A stretch of DNA of 64,000 nt from Agrocybe praecox (lineage: Eukaryota > Basidiomycota > Agaricomycetes > Agaricales > Agrocybaceae): positions 1,737,945-1,801,944 of the forward strand of contig OZ024852.1 in NCBI GenBank assembly GCA_964017145.1. Direction: 5' to 3'. Positions 11,746 through 23,569 of this stretch are shown one piece after another. Every line of letters begins with the position of its first letter. The stretch's first letter is position 1. The notes beneath the pieces were generated by a model. The model worked only from the letters and a program-made list of their open reading frames with translations. It searched no databases and had not been told where the DNA came from. The translations under genes were made by a program, and so were the position numbers.

Positions 11746-12296
11746 AATTTGCTTATAGACGACTTTCAATATTTTCTCCAACCGTGATTGGGTTCGGTTC
11801 GACTTAAGGAAACAGCCGCCTACGTAGAAGAGCGCGCCCGCATTTTGCTCAGATTTCAATCCACCCCGCCCCTTCTTATTTAAAAGGGTTTCAATTTCTT
11901 TTAAAGGCATGTCACTTGCTTCGCTAACTAAAATGGACAAACTTTCGACTCTACTGTGCCGATGATACTCCAACCACATCCGAGAAGCTGGTCTTCTATG
12001 ACAATTGCCTGATCCGGTTTCTCAGAGCCAAAACAATGTTGTCATGAGTGCACTGGGCGCAACAAGCAGACTTTCTGTCAATCTGAAATGTTGGTCTAAA
12101 GACTCCGGCCTTATTATGACATATAAGACGATGTGGAGGAGAAACTGTGGGTGGTAAATATAGAACGCGAACTTCCTGCTATATTTCCCCCTGCTCCTCA
12201 AATCACAAGGCGGGTATAGAGGAAACAATATTTCCCGAGCATTATGCGTCACAGTATATAAGGTCCTTGATGATTCTCTGTTCCACAGTCAAAAGA
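11746..12296. other. Intergenic region upstream of the GH45 endoglucanase
   Basis: It holds the 3' UTR of the complex I gene and the endoglucanase promoter with a TATA box at 12255. A 107-codon minus frame (11656-11979) overlaps the neighbouring gene; it matches no family I know and is not called. Confidence 0.55.
12255..12262 (+). promoter_or_regulatory. TATA box of the endoglucanase gene
   Basis: TATATAAG lies 35-42 bp upstream of the ATG at 12297. The sequence is a good TATA match, and its closeness to the start implies a very short 5' UTR. Confidence 0.55.
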
Positions 12297-13191
12297 ATGT
12301 TGTTCTCTTCTTTAGTTGTCCTTGCAAGTCTGGTCGCCGCCAACGCTGTCGCTCTCGAAGAGAGAGCTACAGGCGGGTACATCCAAAATCCCTCTGGCCA
12401 GGCCTCCTTCACCCACTATTCTGGATGCGGAAGCCCAGGTACAGACCGTTATGCCATCTTAAAAGCATTCACTTGTTGACCATGAAATTGGTAGCTTGTG
12501 GAAAATCCGCTACTGGTTTCACTGCAGCGATGAACCAACTGTCATTTGGTTCTCTCCCCGGTTCTGGCGCTGGAGACGCCTGTGGACGTTGCTTCGCTGT
12601 TACTGGAACAGCGGACCCATTCTCTCCTGCGTTCACTGGACCTTTCCACACCATCGTCGTCAAAGTGACTGATCTCTGGTGAGAATAATTCGTCGAAGAA
12701 TCGCTTAACAAATGACCCATGATCAACCCTTCCCAGCCCAGTCCAAGGAAACCAGGTACGCTACACTGTTCATACTCTCATGGACCGAGGTTTAGGTTCG
12801 CCTTTAATTTATATTTCGTATAGGAATGGTGTGGCCAGTCCACCTCTAACCAGAACAACCAACACGGGAAACCTTTCCAGTAAGCGATTTTTCGTTGCAT
12901 ATTAGAGTAATTGCCCTTCATGTTATTCCCTAGCTTTGATATCTGCGATGATACTGGAGGATCGAATGCATTCTTCCCATCTGGCCATGGTGCTCTGACC
13001 GGAACCTTCCAGGAAGTATCTTGCAGTCAATGGTCAGGTTCTGACGGAGGTTCGCTTTTCACCGGTTCATGCCTGTCTGGCGAAACGGCTGGAAACTGGC
13101 CAGCTGTTGGCTGCGGTAACAAAGGTATGGTGAGATTATTATCGCCAGTCGCCGCGTAATTGACCCGGCATGTGAAGGAACTGCTCCCTGA
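12297..13191 (+). CDS. Endoglucanase GH45, subfamily C (Phanerochaete Cel45A type), secreted
   Basis: It hydrolyses beta-1,4-glucan in cellulose outside the cell. A signal peptide MLFSSLVVLASLVAANAVA is followed by a short LEER segment. The catalytic domain then reads ATGGYIQNPSGQASFTHYSG, CGSPACGKSATGFTAAMNQL, GAGDACGRCFAVTG, HTIVVKVTDLCPVQGNQEWC, HFDICDDTGGSNAFFPSGHG, SGSDGGSLFTGSCLSGETAG and a C-terminus GNKGTAP. Near-identical blocks occur in Phanerochaete Cel45A. That enzyme is a single domain with no cellulose-binding module and resembles expansins; its reported catalytic Asp sits in HFDI and its assisting Asn in CPVQGNQ, and both are present here. There are about five small introns; the last lies within GNK/GTAP, so a read-through frame there is false. 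The cysteines are complete. Confidence 0.93.
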
Positions 13192-13298
13192 AGGCACCGA
13201 CAGAAATAAAACGGCCTACGTGGAGGCGTTCGGTGACGAATGGATCCTATGTATTATTGTTGGATTTATTTTGGGCCAGATATACGAACTGTACGTTT

Positions 13299-14672
13299 TT
13301 AACATGAGAAAGGAAAATGCAATATTATATTTGAAAGATATATTACAGACCTTGGCGTGCTTGGAAAAATAGGACCTTTTAAGTGACGATGCCAGTTATA
13401 AAACGTTCCAAGGTCATACATTCGTTCCGTTGGGAGAATAGAAGCAATAGTGTTATCACCGCCTAAATGCGGGATACAGACCAGGTCGTATCGATGACCA
13501 TTTCTCGAGGACTTGTCTGTTGGTGGCCTCAAACTCTCGAATGTGGTCACTCCCTGTAAAACTTTGTAGGACGATGAGAGCACCAATCCCTGCCAGCCAA
13601 GTTAGATTAAATTATTCAACGGATCTCTCCCACTTACAATAGAAAAAATCGAAAGAAAGAAAGCCACACCAGCGGTAATGATGACTCGCAAGTGGGGTTC
13701 CTCTATGAGAAAACCATGTGGAGTAGGTAATTCTCTTACACGATTGTTTCCAATCAAAATGTAGCCAATGACTGTGCCCACTATCCATCGGCCAAAAGGG
13801 CCTGCACACATGATCCACGAGCCAAACCAATTCCACCAGACTTCATTGGCCCACTTGTCCTGTCTTGATACATTCAAAGCTGTTTTGATATGCTCGCACA
13901 AGGTTTGGGCGACTGGAAGGACGCAAACGAAGAAAGCAAAGGGAACGAGCAACAAGAAAACGTGAAATGCTTTCAGCCTTGCAAGTGTTACACAATTTCC
14001 GATCTAGAAAAGATTTAGACAGTGAACTCTGCGCAAGAAAGCAACGTACCCATGGGCAATGGTGATCGAATTCAAGGCGACAAACACCACAAGTAGAACA
14101 GTGGTAACTCCTTGGGGGCTTCCAGCTGTTTCTACAATTACCCTTATTGCATAGTTCGAGGTCTCCATCAAGAGTTACGCATTGATATGGTTCAGTTAAT
14201 GAAGATTTGTCGGGCAAGGTGAATGACGCAACGCTATGTTTCTGACGAGCTGAACATAGATAAAGGTATAGTGCGCCAACCGCAGGTATGAGAAAATTAA
14301 CGGCAATTAGGTATATAGCTGCAGTAGAGTTGGTGAGTCAACCCCATACATCTTAACTCAGGAGAGACTCACTTCCTGTGCGGTACGATAAATGCCGACG
14401 AATGAGCCAATCGACTAGTAGGTGCACATTACACAATAAGATACATGACTCTTCCTTCAGTGATACATGTACTCACTTCCAACCTGGAATGTACATAGAT
14501 ACCAACTAAATCTGTTTCATTAAATGTCAAGGCAAAAACAAAATTAGAGCCAATGCGATGCATACAAAATAAGAAAGGAAACAAGGATCTGGACGATGGT
14601 TTCAACCAAGACTCCTGACCATACAAGTTGGCTTAGATTGTTGTGACTGGAGATGGACACGCTTGAAGACAT
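13299..14672 (-). CDS. DHHC-type protein S-palmitoyltransferase (5' end uncertain)
   Basis: A multi-pass membrane enzyme that attaches palmitate to cysteines. Hydrophobic segments include [20 protein letters not shown] and, after the catalytic domain, [19 protein letters not shown] and [16 protein letters not shown]. The Cys-rich domain reads [18 protein letters not shown], then [20 protein letters not shown], with an intron between DHHCPW and IGNC. The conserved Asn after the domain is missing ([10 protein letters not shown]), as I recall from a fungal subgroup. The C-terminus [16 protein letters not shown] resembles the usual tail motif. The stop is 13299-13301. The first exons are unclear: an ATG at 14672 gives MSSSVSISS and a membrane-like stretch, but joining it to the exon ending HSRLE needs a splice I could not fix. 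Confidence 0.78.
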
Positions 14673-14923
14673 TTGCAAGAGATAATGGGCTCTAAACTGA
14701 GGCGACCATAGCGATCATATGCACATGCAAGTCAGAACTGAACAAAGGTTTGATGGATTTCTCACGTTCCGCGTCAATACCGCGTGCTTCCCTGAGAGCA
14801 ATGCTTTGATGTGACAACTAGGGATCGCTCACTGGGTTCTGTTATTTGGGATTCAGGCCTTGGAACTCCCATTATATCATCTACCTATACTGCCACCGAC
14901 TACCCCCTTAACCTGCTCATAAA

Positions 14924-15618
14924 ATGCTATCTTTTCCAGCACAGAATTGGGAGAAGGCTCTGCGAGCCACTAAAGCCTCTGTCGACAGACAAGCAGGACA
15001 AAGTACGGGTCGTGCAGCAAGTCGCATTGTCCCGCGGTTGTATCTATCAGATTATTGGACAGCATGCAACGCGGAAAAACTCAGCGAACTCGGTATAACT
15101 CATATCATATCTCTCCTCGACTTCAAACCTATGGACATCCCTGAATCTATCCCCCAAGACCGAAGGATGCACATCATTATTAGAGATGCACCAGATGCAG
15201 ATATCCTCCAACATCTTAACATGACAACTGCATTTATCAAGACTGCATTCGAAGAAAATCAAGAAAATCGAGTGCTGGTAAGAATGCCATTCAAAGTAGG
15301 AAGTCCCTTTGACGATAAATTTAATAGGTACATTGCTTCCAAGGCATCAGTCGGAGTGCAACGGTAGTCTGCGCGTACCTTATTGCAACCACAGACATGA
15401 CTTCAGCGGCGTCTATTGAATATGTTCAATCCATCCGAGGAATTGTTTGTCCCAACAATGGGTTTCGCCAACAGCTGAAAGAGTATGATGTGAGATATCA
15501 TAAGGGAGCCCCGCGAGCCCCTCCTTCCACCTCTTTGCTGAATTTCTTGAGGTTCGGTTCATTAAAGAGAAAACAAAGTGAACGGAAGCAATCTGAGACC
15601 ATGAAAAAGGATCCATGA
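14924..15618 (+). CDS. Dual-specificity protein phosphatase
   Basis: It removes phosphate from Tyr or Ser/Thr residues; the substrate is unknown. Exon 1 (14924-15277) and exon 2 (15328-15618) are joined over a 50-nt intron and give 214 residues. The domain starts at IVPRLYLSDYWTACNAEKL (about residues 34-52), followed by LGITHIISLLDF. The signature VLVHCFQGISRSATVV is completed exactly by the splice and holds the HCx5R loop with the catalytic Cys and Arg. The C-terminal 50 residues are basic and Ser/Lys-rich (RFGSLKRKQSERKQSETMKK). It is similar in size to small atypical DSPs. Confidence 0.87.
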
Positions 15619-15858
15619 AAGCAGCTGGCATGCGTCTCATGTGTAGAGTATTTCTTCATGTATTTAGCTGGGATATTGGATGGGAATCTATGCTGTGGTC
15701 ATTGTTGGTTTTCCATAGCTATAGATGTTGTAATCCCAAGGAGGGTCCACTGGAAGGGATAGGAGAAGATGCCTGACGCTGGCATAGTAGGAAAGCAAGA
15801 TCATTTCCCGATGTCCGTGTTTTTTTCTGCGTGAACACAAATCGCAGGATTGACGGGG

Positions 15859-16710
15859 TCATAAATCCGGGTTTAAGTCCAAGTCCAGGTCAAAGAATTG
15901 CGCTTGAGGTGGCGGCCGGAAGTCCTGTCGGTAAGGGTTGGCTCCAGGTACGTGATGGTTCGCTTCGATTTTAGGAGACACTGTGGGAGCTGCGAGGCGG
16001 TCAATACGAAATGTATCATGTATGGCATGTTCTTTCCTTTCGACTTACGTCTTCCTACAGAATGAGTTTCTCCAAGTAATCCCAGAGGAGCTTCGGCATT
16101 GAGATGACCACGGCGCATCTTTTCTTCGTTGGGAAATGGTGGAAAAAATAAGGGAGGTGGAGGTTGACCAGGAAGGGTAAGGTCTGGCATGTTTGGTGGT
16201 GCGGAAGTAAATGCACTGATACTTTGGGCATACGCAAGCAATTCGGGATACGGAATTGAGGCTTCCATACGCGTTAGAATGTAAAGACAACTTATAATGA
16301 ACAGAGTTACCTTTCTTTGCCTCTTCAATAGCTTTTATGCGTTCATCTCCCTCTTCTATCAACCTTTCCAATTCTGCCTTCCCAGAAGAAAGCTCTGCGC
16401 ATATTTCACGCCACTGTTCTTCAAGTTCAAGAATTTCGCCTTCCAGTACGTCGATTTTTCTTTGTTTGATTTGATGGACATGAGCCAAGTTTATAGCAGA
16501 TGCCAGGGCTTTGTCGCATTCCAAGAATGATGCTAAAGGAGGCTGAGGGGGAGGTTTCGATTGCGGTGGGGACAGTGATAAAAACAATGTATTCGCTAAG
16601 GCTTGCAGCTCGTTTAGAGGCGTCAATAGGATTTCGGACATAGAAGTAGCGTCGTTGTTCAAAGTAGAGTCGCCTTTGACATTTGCATGTAGTCTTGTTT
16701 GTTGGGACAT
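15859..16710 (-). CDS. MED4: Mediator complex subunit 4
   Basis: A core middle-module subunit of Mediator, bridging activators and RNA polymerase II. From the ATG at 16710 it has a disordered N-terminus, then LLTPLNELQALANTLFLSLS. A long coiled coil covers about residues 55-130 (INLAHVHQIKQRKIDVLEGE, LEEQWREICAELSSGKAELE). The family motif ASIPYPELLAYAQSISAFTS follows after an intron, then PPNMPDLTLPGQPPPPLFFP, HLNAEAPLGLLG and an acidic end FFDLDLDLNPDL. Yeast and metazoan MED4 share this order. It diverges from the ClC gene. Confidence 0.85.
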
Positions 16711-16902
16711 TTTGTTGAAAGCAGGCGTGCGCCAGACACTGTCGACAGGGAGCCGCGGTCAAGTTAGATGAGTGATGCGGCAAGAATTACGCCGATGCGT
16801 TACAAAAGGGTTCAGTTCCAGGGAATCTCTGTGATGATCCTGGACATTATGGGATGCGAACAAGGAGCACTCGCGAACATTGACCGCGACATATTCTGCA
16901 AC

Positions 16903-16908
16903 CACGTG
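16903..16908. promoter_or_regulatory. CACGTG E-box
   Basis: It lies between MED4 (193 bp from its ATG) and the ClC gene (128 bp from its ATG). Confidence 0.45.
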
Positions 16909-17035
16909 AACGAAATCTATGATGTAGTTTTCAAATTAGTACTAGCTGTGCTTTAACTTACACTCTTCCAACGAACAAGTTTCGTCCAATCTTAACGACA
17001 CATACCTAAATTGCATCAATTCATGTCTTCTTGGA

Positions 17036-20000
17036 ATGCCAAGTGGATATAGACACCCACGACAAGACGTCGTCTATGAGGAAGATCAATACGAGCTTAC
17101 CGAGGATGGCCGGATACCCATTCCATATAGACGTACAGCGAAGTACCAGGATGGCAATACCATCGACTGGCTTCGAGAAGAGGCCCTCGAGCGCGAGCGT
17201 AATCATGCTCTACAATCACAAGCAGGTGTCAGAGGAATCCTATTGCCTGCATTAGAGTCCACTCGAATGTGGTTTGTTGTTATTATGACTGGAATTGGGA
17301 TTGGGATAGCTGGGGCATGGCTAGATGTTTTAGTCAAATGGTGAGCTGATACATTTCCCCGTGCACTTCCTGCTGAATTGTTCAAAGGCTTGGAGATCTT
17401 CGCGAAGGACGATGCTCGTATGGTTTCTTCTATAATTCGAATGCATGCTGCACCGGCCTCGATGGTACGCTCTGCTATACGGTGCACAGCATAATCATCT
17501 AACTTCTTTCAGCTGGTGAAGTATGTCAAGAATGGCAAAGCTGGGGAGACTATTTCCAGCTACATTCAATATTTGGACGCTCGCTCCTCCAAGCTTCGAT
17601 TTATGTCATTCTTGCTGTGCGTTTTCGTGACCAGGACCTTTAAGTTCTCGCAGACTTACCACCCTTTCTTAGATTACCTTTGCTGGTGCCGCTGCTGCTT
17701 TAGTGGTTACATATGCACCACAGTGAGTATTTATTGCTTCTCGTCTAATATACGAGTGTCCTTAGATCTCTTTCCCAGCGCGTTCCACACTGGAAGTAAG
17801 TATCGTCTCGCAATATAATCGTGTACATTTCCTGATATACGAACAATGATAGTCCCAGAGATTAAGGCTGTGAGTTCCCTTTGCTTCAGATGTATATACC
17901 CATCTTAAAGATTTCTGTAGATTCTAGGTGGTTATGTGTTTGATGCATTTCTGACTCCTTGGACTCTTTTGATAAAGGCCATTGGACTGGCCCTCGCCGT
18001 TGCATCAGGGCTTTCGCTTGGGAAAGAAGTAGCTATATACTCAGAAGTATGTCGTCTTGTTGTTGACTTATATATCTGCAGGGTCCTTTGGTACACGTTG
18101 CCTGTTGTATGGCATACTTCCTATCTCGCATGTTCAAGGAATTTCGTCACAACGAAGGTATTTGCATTGGTTTAATTACTGCTCTGTCTATTTTTGACCC
18201 CGCGTATAGCACAAAAGCGTAGAGTGTTGGCGGCAGCGGCAGCAGCAGGCGTGTCTGTTGCGTTTGGTAGCCCTCTGGGGGGTGTTCTGTTCGGTCTGGA
18301 AGGTCTGTAGCTTTGTTTGATCTTTCTTGCAGCATGTTCTAAGACTACCTTTTCAAGAACTTGATACGTTTGCGAATGAATCCGACGTAATGTGGAGGGG
18401 TTTCGTTGCCTCCGCTATTGCAGCAGTATCTCTGCAGTGGGTTAATCCGTTCGGTACGGCGAAGCTGGTCCTTTTCCAGGTAAATATTGACTTATATGAA
18501 AGGGTCTTTACTCATCATTCTCTAGGTGACCTTTGTATCCGATAGTTGGAGAGCTTTTGAATTGGTATGTCTGGATCAAGTATTCCAGTCCGCTTAGCTT
18601 ATCTAGTTTGATAGATTCCTTGGGTGATCCTTGGTGTCATTGGAGTGGGTCTCTCTCTCATTAATCACAAGTACCAACTCAAGTGATGATCAGGGAATAT
18701 TGGGCTCGCTACTGATACGACTGAATGTCGAAATCGCGATATACAGAAGGAACGGCGTACTTAGCAAATGGCCTGTCCTCGAAGTCGTCTGTGTTAGCGC
18801 AGTTACTGCAGCAATCAGTTATTTGGTAAGTAACCTCGAAACCAGCTCACCGTCATAGAATGCTAATATACCACATACAGATCGTCTTCGCTAGGTTGGC
18901 CCAGTGTTCGCCTTTATTCACATTCTGAGCTCACTTCTCTATACAGAGTGCAAACTTCGGAACTCGTAGCTAATCTGTTCCTAGAATGCGATCCTGTCAA
19001 GGGCGATTATCATGGCTTATGCAAGTATGTTTTTCGTTGTTCCTTGTCTTTTCATAAACGTCTGGCTGACGCGCTTTTAGTCCCACTGCCACCATGGAAA
19101 ATGTATTCCTCCTTTGCTTGACTGCAATCTTGAAAATCGTTCTCACAGCTTGGACCTTTGGACTAATGGTATCTAGTTTAGTAATTGCTCACAACAAACG
19201 CCCTAACCTCGTCGATTGTAGGTACCTGCTGGTATTTTCCTTCCAACAATTGCTATTGGTGCATGCCTGGGACGTGCTATGGGCTTGATTATGTCAGTCC
19301 CACCATCCATTTATAACCGCATCGTCGTAACTCTTTCTGCAGGCAAAGTCTGTACAGGGCCTACCCAACCGCGTGGATCTTTTTATCATGCCCTCCTGAC
19401 CCCTCGGTGAGATGCATTTCCCCAGGATTTTACTCAGTCATAGGGGCAGCGGCAATGTTAGGTGGTGTGACACGAATGACGAGTAAGCCCCAGACAATAT
19501 ACCCCATCTACATCTTTCGTTGAATGTCATTTTTTCTAGTTTCATTGGTGGTCATTCTTTTTGAGGTGTGTCTTTTTTATTCCTCAACTACCTGGTTGTC
19601 CTTACACGCTTCAGTTAACCGGTGCCTTGTCGCATGTGCTGCCTATCATGATTTGTGTTATGACGTCGAAATGGGTTGGTGACGCGATGGGCAAAGACGG
19701 TATCTATTCTGTATGGATCGCAATGCGTCGATATCCTTGGTTGCCTCCTGTGGACTATCGGGATAAAGGAGAGACAGGCGCTACTATAATGGTTCCATTA
19801 TCCCAGGTCATATCAATCGAAGATGGCGTTACCACTGTGCGTGAATTGAAGGGGATCCTGAGTCAATACCAGTTCCATGGATTCCCTATCGTGGACAGTC
19901 ACGGAGAATTTGTTGGTTATGCCACCAGGCAAGAGTTGAGCGCTACACTCGGTTAGTCATACTTGAGCACTGCATCTGCGTTTGGCCATATCACTCAACT

Positions 20001-20385
20001 TTACATGTAGATCACCTTCAACTGGACGACACAGAAGAGGACCTGGATAAGAAGTGCACTTTTTCACAAAACCGCTTACGAATACCTGCAGAGGAAAGGG
20101 TCGATCTCTCTGAAGCATTGGAAGATTCCATTATTCAACTGCGGAAGGAAGTACCCCAGGAGTTGGTCGTGAACATGTTCCAAAAACTGGTAAGCAATTT
20201 TCCTTTCTACAGTTTTTTATCAGTCATAATCATAACTCTTGAAGAATTTACGCCAAATCCTGTTCACGAATTCCGGTAAACTGACAGGTTTAGTCACTAA
20301 AAGAGACGTTGTCAACCTCTTGACTAGTCATTTCCCTCATGCTACCGCCTTAGCCCAACCCCCGCCTCACAATCGACATCCTTAA
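17036..20385 (+). CDS. ClC-family chloride channel / Cl-/H+ antiporter (Gef1-like)
   Basis: A membrane chloride transporter of the endomembrane type; yeast Gef1 works in Golgi and endosomes. The start at 17036 gives a cytosolic N-terminus ([19 protein letters not shown]) before the first helix [19 protein letters not shown]. The anion-site loop reads YAPHAFHTGIPEIKAILGGY, assembled from two consecutive 17-nt exons at 17779-17795 and 17853-17869. The usual GSGIP is HTGIP here. The gating glutamate is in [15 protein letters not shown]. The loop [18 protein letters not shown] keeps the proton glutamate, and helix N reads [19 protein letters not shown]. Two CBS domains follow: [39 protein letters not shown], then [20 protein letters not shown]. 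The stop is 20383-20385. At least 15 exons make up the gene; some borders are approximate. Confidence 0.88.
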
Positions 20386-20728
20386 TGACAATACCCAGGT
20401 TGTATAAACAGATAATCTTGTATCGTATTTAAGCGCTCGAGCCTATGAACAACCTTAACTTATGAACTGAGCCTTTGGCAGTATTTTTTCTAATAATTCA
20501 ATACATGACGCATTTTTCGTTTCTATTTTGCTGCGTATATTACACGCAACATCGCGCGGTTTGAATGATCCCAAAAAATAGTAAGGAATATGGAACAATA
20601 TAACTAGAAAAATTAGATGAAGGGAGGAAAGCAAAGTCCAGTCTCAGGTTGATCCTGACTACTACCGTTCATCTACAATCATTTTTATAAAGATACACGA
20701 GAGCCAGAAATCATTTTTCTTGCTTAAC
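20386..20728. other. Intergenic, convergent 3' ends
   Basis: AT-rich with no gene seen. It probably holds the 3' UTRs of the ClC and DUF2408 genes. Confidence 0.6.
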
Positions 20729-22837
20729 CTATCGGTCGTCTCCACTGCTGTCTGATACAGAATCAGATACATAGTCTTCTTCGTCTTCCTCCTCTGTTTC
20801 GCCTTCATCCATAGATTCCTTGAGCTGTAGGAAATCCACGATACGTCAGAGGTAAGATAGTAGTCTTGATACAAGGGTACTTGCCATTTCCACCAATTCG
20901 TGGCATTCGCTAAGGTTAGCATTTATAATTCCCTGTCCTTCCGGTATGGAACCATCTACGCCTACGAAACGGCCGTCCTTTCGCATGGAGTCAATTTGGA
21001 ATAGAGCTAATTGATACTGGCGGTGCTGTTAGTATCAAATGTTTGCTTGCTATCGCGACTTCAGCTTACAGGATACAGATCTCGAGGGTTAAACGGTCCC
21101 CCGTACTTCAAAACTTCATTGAGACATTTCTTCACCGTCGTCAATTTATTGGCCTAGTTTATGGTGAGTACATAAATAAATCAGCCAAAAGGAAGGAGTG
21201 ACATACAATCGGCAAGAGTTCCTCAGATACAGGTTCACTCGATGACAGTAGACGATATATGAGGCCATAACATCGTCTAAGAAGATATAAAAGAACCTGA
21301 TAGGAAAATATGTTAGCATGGTTTACATTGATTATTGAAGGAGCAAATGACTGACAAATTGACCAGGCGGTCTGTTTCCATCGGCATCTACAAATTTGCC
21401 ATCAACTCGCATCTTATCAATCTCCTGCAAACTGAGCGAGTAATTCCACAGGTCGGTCTCACGCAAACTCCACCGATGGGTCATCGTCAAGCTCTCGAGT
21501 TCGGCACGGATCTCACTTAGCCGATCGTAAATGGGTTTCAAAGACGATGCTACATTTTTCGAGTCTTCGTGAGCTTTGATTTCTTGAACGATTTCGAAGC
21601 ATTCTTCAAGGAGACCAGTGCAAACTGCTTGAGAAGTTGGAACGCTTCCACCTGGTCCTAAAAATTTGCCGTCCACCCGAGTTCTATACAACGCCAAATA
21701 GTTAGTTATTGAGCATATATCGTTGAAGATTTCGAATGATAGAAATAGGCAACAAAGGAGAGGGAAATATCAGGAAACACAAAGCCAAAGCAGAGAAATA
21801 GAAACGTTAACAGACTTGTTTGAGGAGGAGAGGTACTCAACGAATCGATTCGGCGAAGCTCCTCTATGATGGGCTTCAATTCTGCCTTCTGTGGTCCTTC
21901 TTTGGCTGCAAGTGCCACTAACTGCCGTCGTATTGTTACAAGTCGTTGGTGGATGGGAACGAGTTCTGGAGACAGCACTGATATTGATTCACGGAGTTGA
22001 TTCATGATAGCATCTATGGAGGAGAGTTAAAACAGAAACTAGGAGATTGAATAGCGAAAGCGTTTTGACTGACCACACTCATTCAACTGACGCTCGAGGA
22101 GCTTTGTCAATGCCTTCGAGCTTTTCGTCTGCTCCCCATCTTGCTGGATTATCTGTCGAAGTTCAGCTAGCCGTCGTTCGAAAGGTTTGAGATCCGCTTC
22201 GTTGTAGACCGCTGATTCGTTCATGTGGTTGAGGATTTGCTAAAACGGCCAGTCAGAATCTGGAGAGTGCGAGTTCTTCTTGACAGTGTCATGGCGCTTC
22301 ATTATCGAATGCGAACATGTCCTGGTAGAAGGCGGCGGTAATAGGTGGAGGATGGATTCACTGACCCGCATGGAAGCAATTTGGCAATATGTTGCTGGAG
22401 CGTCTCTGGTCTTTCCTATTGTAAGATAGAAAAGAGACAGCAAGCTGAAGACATCGGCAAGTGTGGTATCGACTCTGTTGTTATACGTGGTGGTATCATC
22501 TCGTACGTCGTTCAGTTTCGTTACTGCGCAGCGAGGCAAGAATAAGCTATGAGATGTTGGATGGAAGGGAATTATGTGACTGACTCTGTTTTACCACGGA
22601 TTGATGGAGTTGGTTAACATCTGAGGCCTTGATGAACTCGCCACGGTCTTTCTTTAGAGCCGTAAGCCTGTTTCTGATGCTGAACACGACACAAGGTCAG
22701 GAGGTGGACGGTCAGAAGAAAAGAAGAAGGTGAATACTTGATAAGAGCCTCGAGAATAGGAAGTTCTATTGATACGCTAAGCATGGAGAAAGAGAAATCG
22801 GAAATAAGAACAGACCTTCTTGAGGAACTGGTGTCAT
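20729..22837 (-). CDS. DUF2408 family protein (fungal, function unknown)
   Basis: A fungal family of unknown function. The start at 22837 gives MTPVPQEELPILEALIKSI and RNRLTALKKDRGEF, the usual opening of the DUF2408 repeat. Helical segments follow: LKPFERRLAELRQIIQQDGE, LVPIHQRLVTIRRQLVALAA and LKPIIEELRRID. A motif RVDGKF...G..P..GQ occurs three times: RVDGKFLGPGGSVPTSQ, RVDGKFVDADGNRPPGQ and RKDGRFVGVDGSIPEGQ. The C-terminus is acidic (ESMDEGETEEEDEEDYVSDS). It has about ten introns. The gene shares a 179-bp divergent promoter with the next gene. No role can be given beyond the family name. Confidence 0.8.
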
Positions 22838-23016
22838 AGGATAAGAGAAAGAGATAGATGGATTAAAGTAATAATGGAGAAGGACATGTATTTACAAGAA
22901 TGGACGAATGACTCCATCGATCAGCATCATTACTATTCCCACGCCTGCTTAATCTTATCTACCTCCCCTGACTTATTTTTGTATTTACTCTCCCTTTCAT
23001 TCGACTGCCACATCGC

Positions 23017-23569
23017 ATGGAAAAGCTACGAGCAGTTCGTATATTATTCTAGAAAAATTTCAATCATTCTACTGACGTTACCCTTAGCAAACAGAGGCTC
23101 GCCGAGCCACCATCGCGAGCGCTACAAAGCGGGCCGTCGAGGCAGAACGAATCTCGGTGTCGTTACAGTCGGCCTTGCGAGAAAAGACCAAGCTAGCCCT
23201 CGAACTCCAGAAACGTCTTGAGCTCACTCGTCAAAGTAAGCAGCTGTCGAAAGAGTTGCTCGTCGCATTGCAAAAACTTGACGAGGCAAAGAAGAAGCAA
23301 GTATCATCTTCAAAGTTTTCCGTTTCTGACAGCTAATGTTTCCGTCTCGAAGGCTCTCTCTCGTAAGCAGCAAGTCTGACGCTCTAGAAAGCAGGTTGGA
23401 AGCCGCACGCGGAGCTGCCGATGATTTCGAGGCTAAATATCAGGTAAATGTTGCTCAACCTCTCGTAACCCTTCGAACGACACCAACGTGCACACCTTAC
23501 GCTCTTCAGATTTCCAAGAAGAAATATAATGAGCTCATCGTTGAGCTAGAGCATCTAGATATCAATTAG
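23017..23569 (+). CDS. Small coiled-coil protein, not recognised
   Basis: I do not recognise this gene. The ATG at 23017 (MEKLRA, an 18-nt exon) joins over an intron to QTEARRATIASATKRAVEAE, KTKLALELQKRLELTRQSKQ and LSKELLVALQKLDEAKKK. A second part reads SKSDALESRLEAARGAADDF, then EAKYQ, and a last exon ISKKKYNELIVELEHLDIN ends at 23569. The protein is almost wholly charged helix with heptad spacing, so a parallel coiled coil is likely. The border between the two central exons (about 23300-23350) is unclear: a GT intron there would be only 32 nt and a GC donor 36 nt. It lies just upstream of tropomyosin on the same strand but does not show the tropomyosin pattern. Confidence 0.55.

Noticed and set aside
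11780..11815. B-box-like GGTTCGACTT
   Set aside because: It mismatches the consensus and no tRNA cloverleaf can be drawn around it.
11656..11979. 107-codon minus frame overlapping the complex I gene end
   Set aside because: No family resemblance, and it overlaps a well-supported coding exon.
16768..16956. Possible extra 5' exon of the ClC gene (MSDAARITPMRY)
   Set aside because: No donor or frame links it to the first ClC helix; the ATG at 17036 gives a normal N-terminus.
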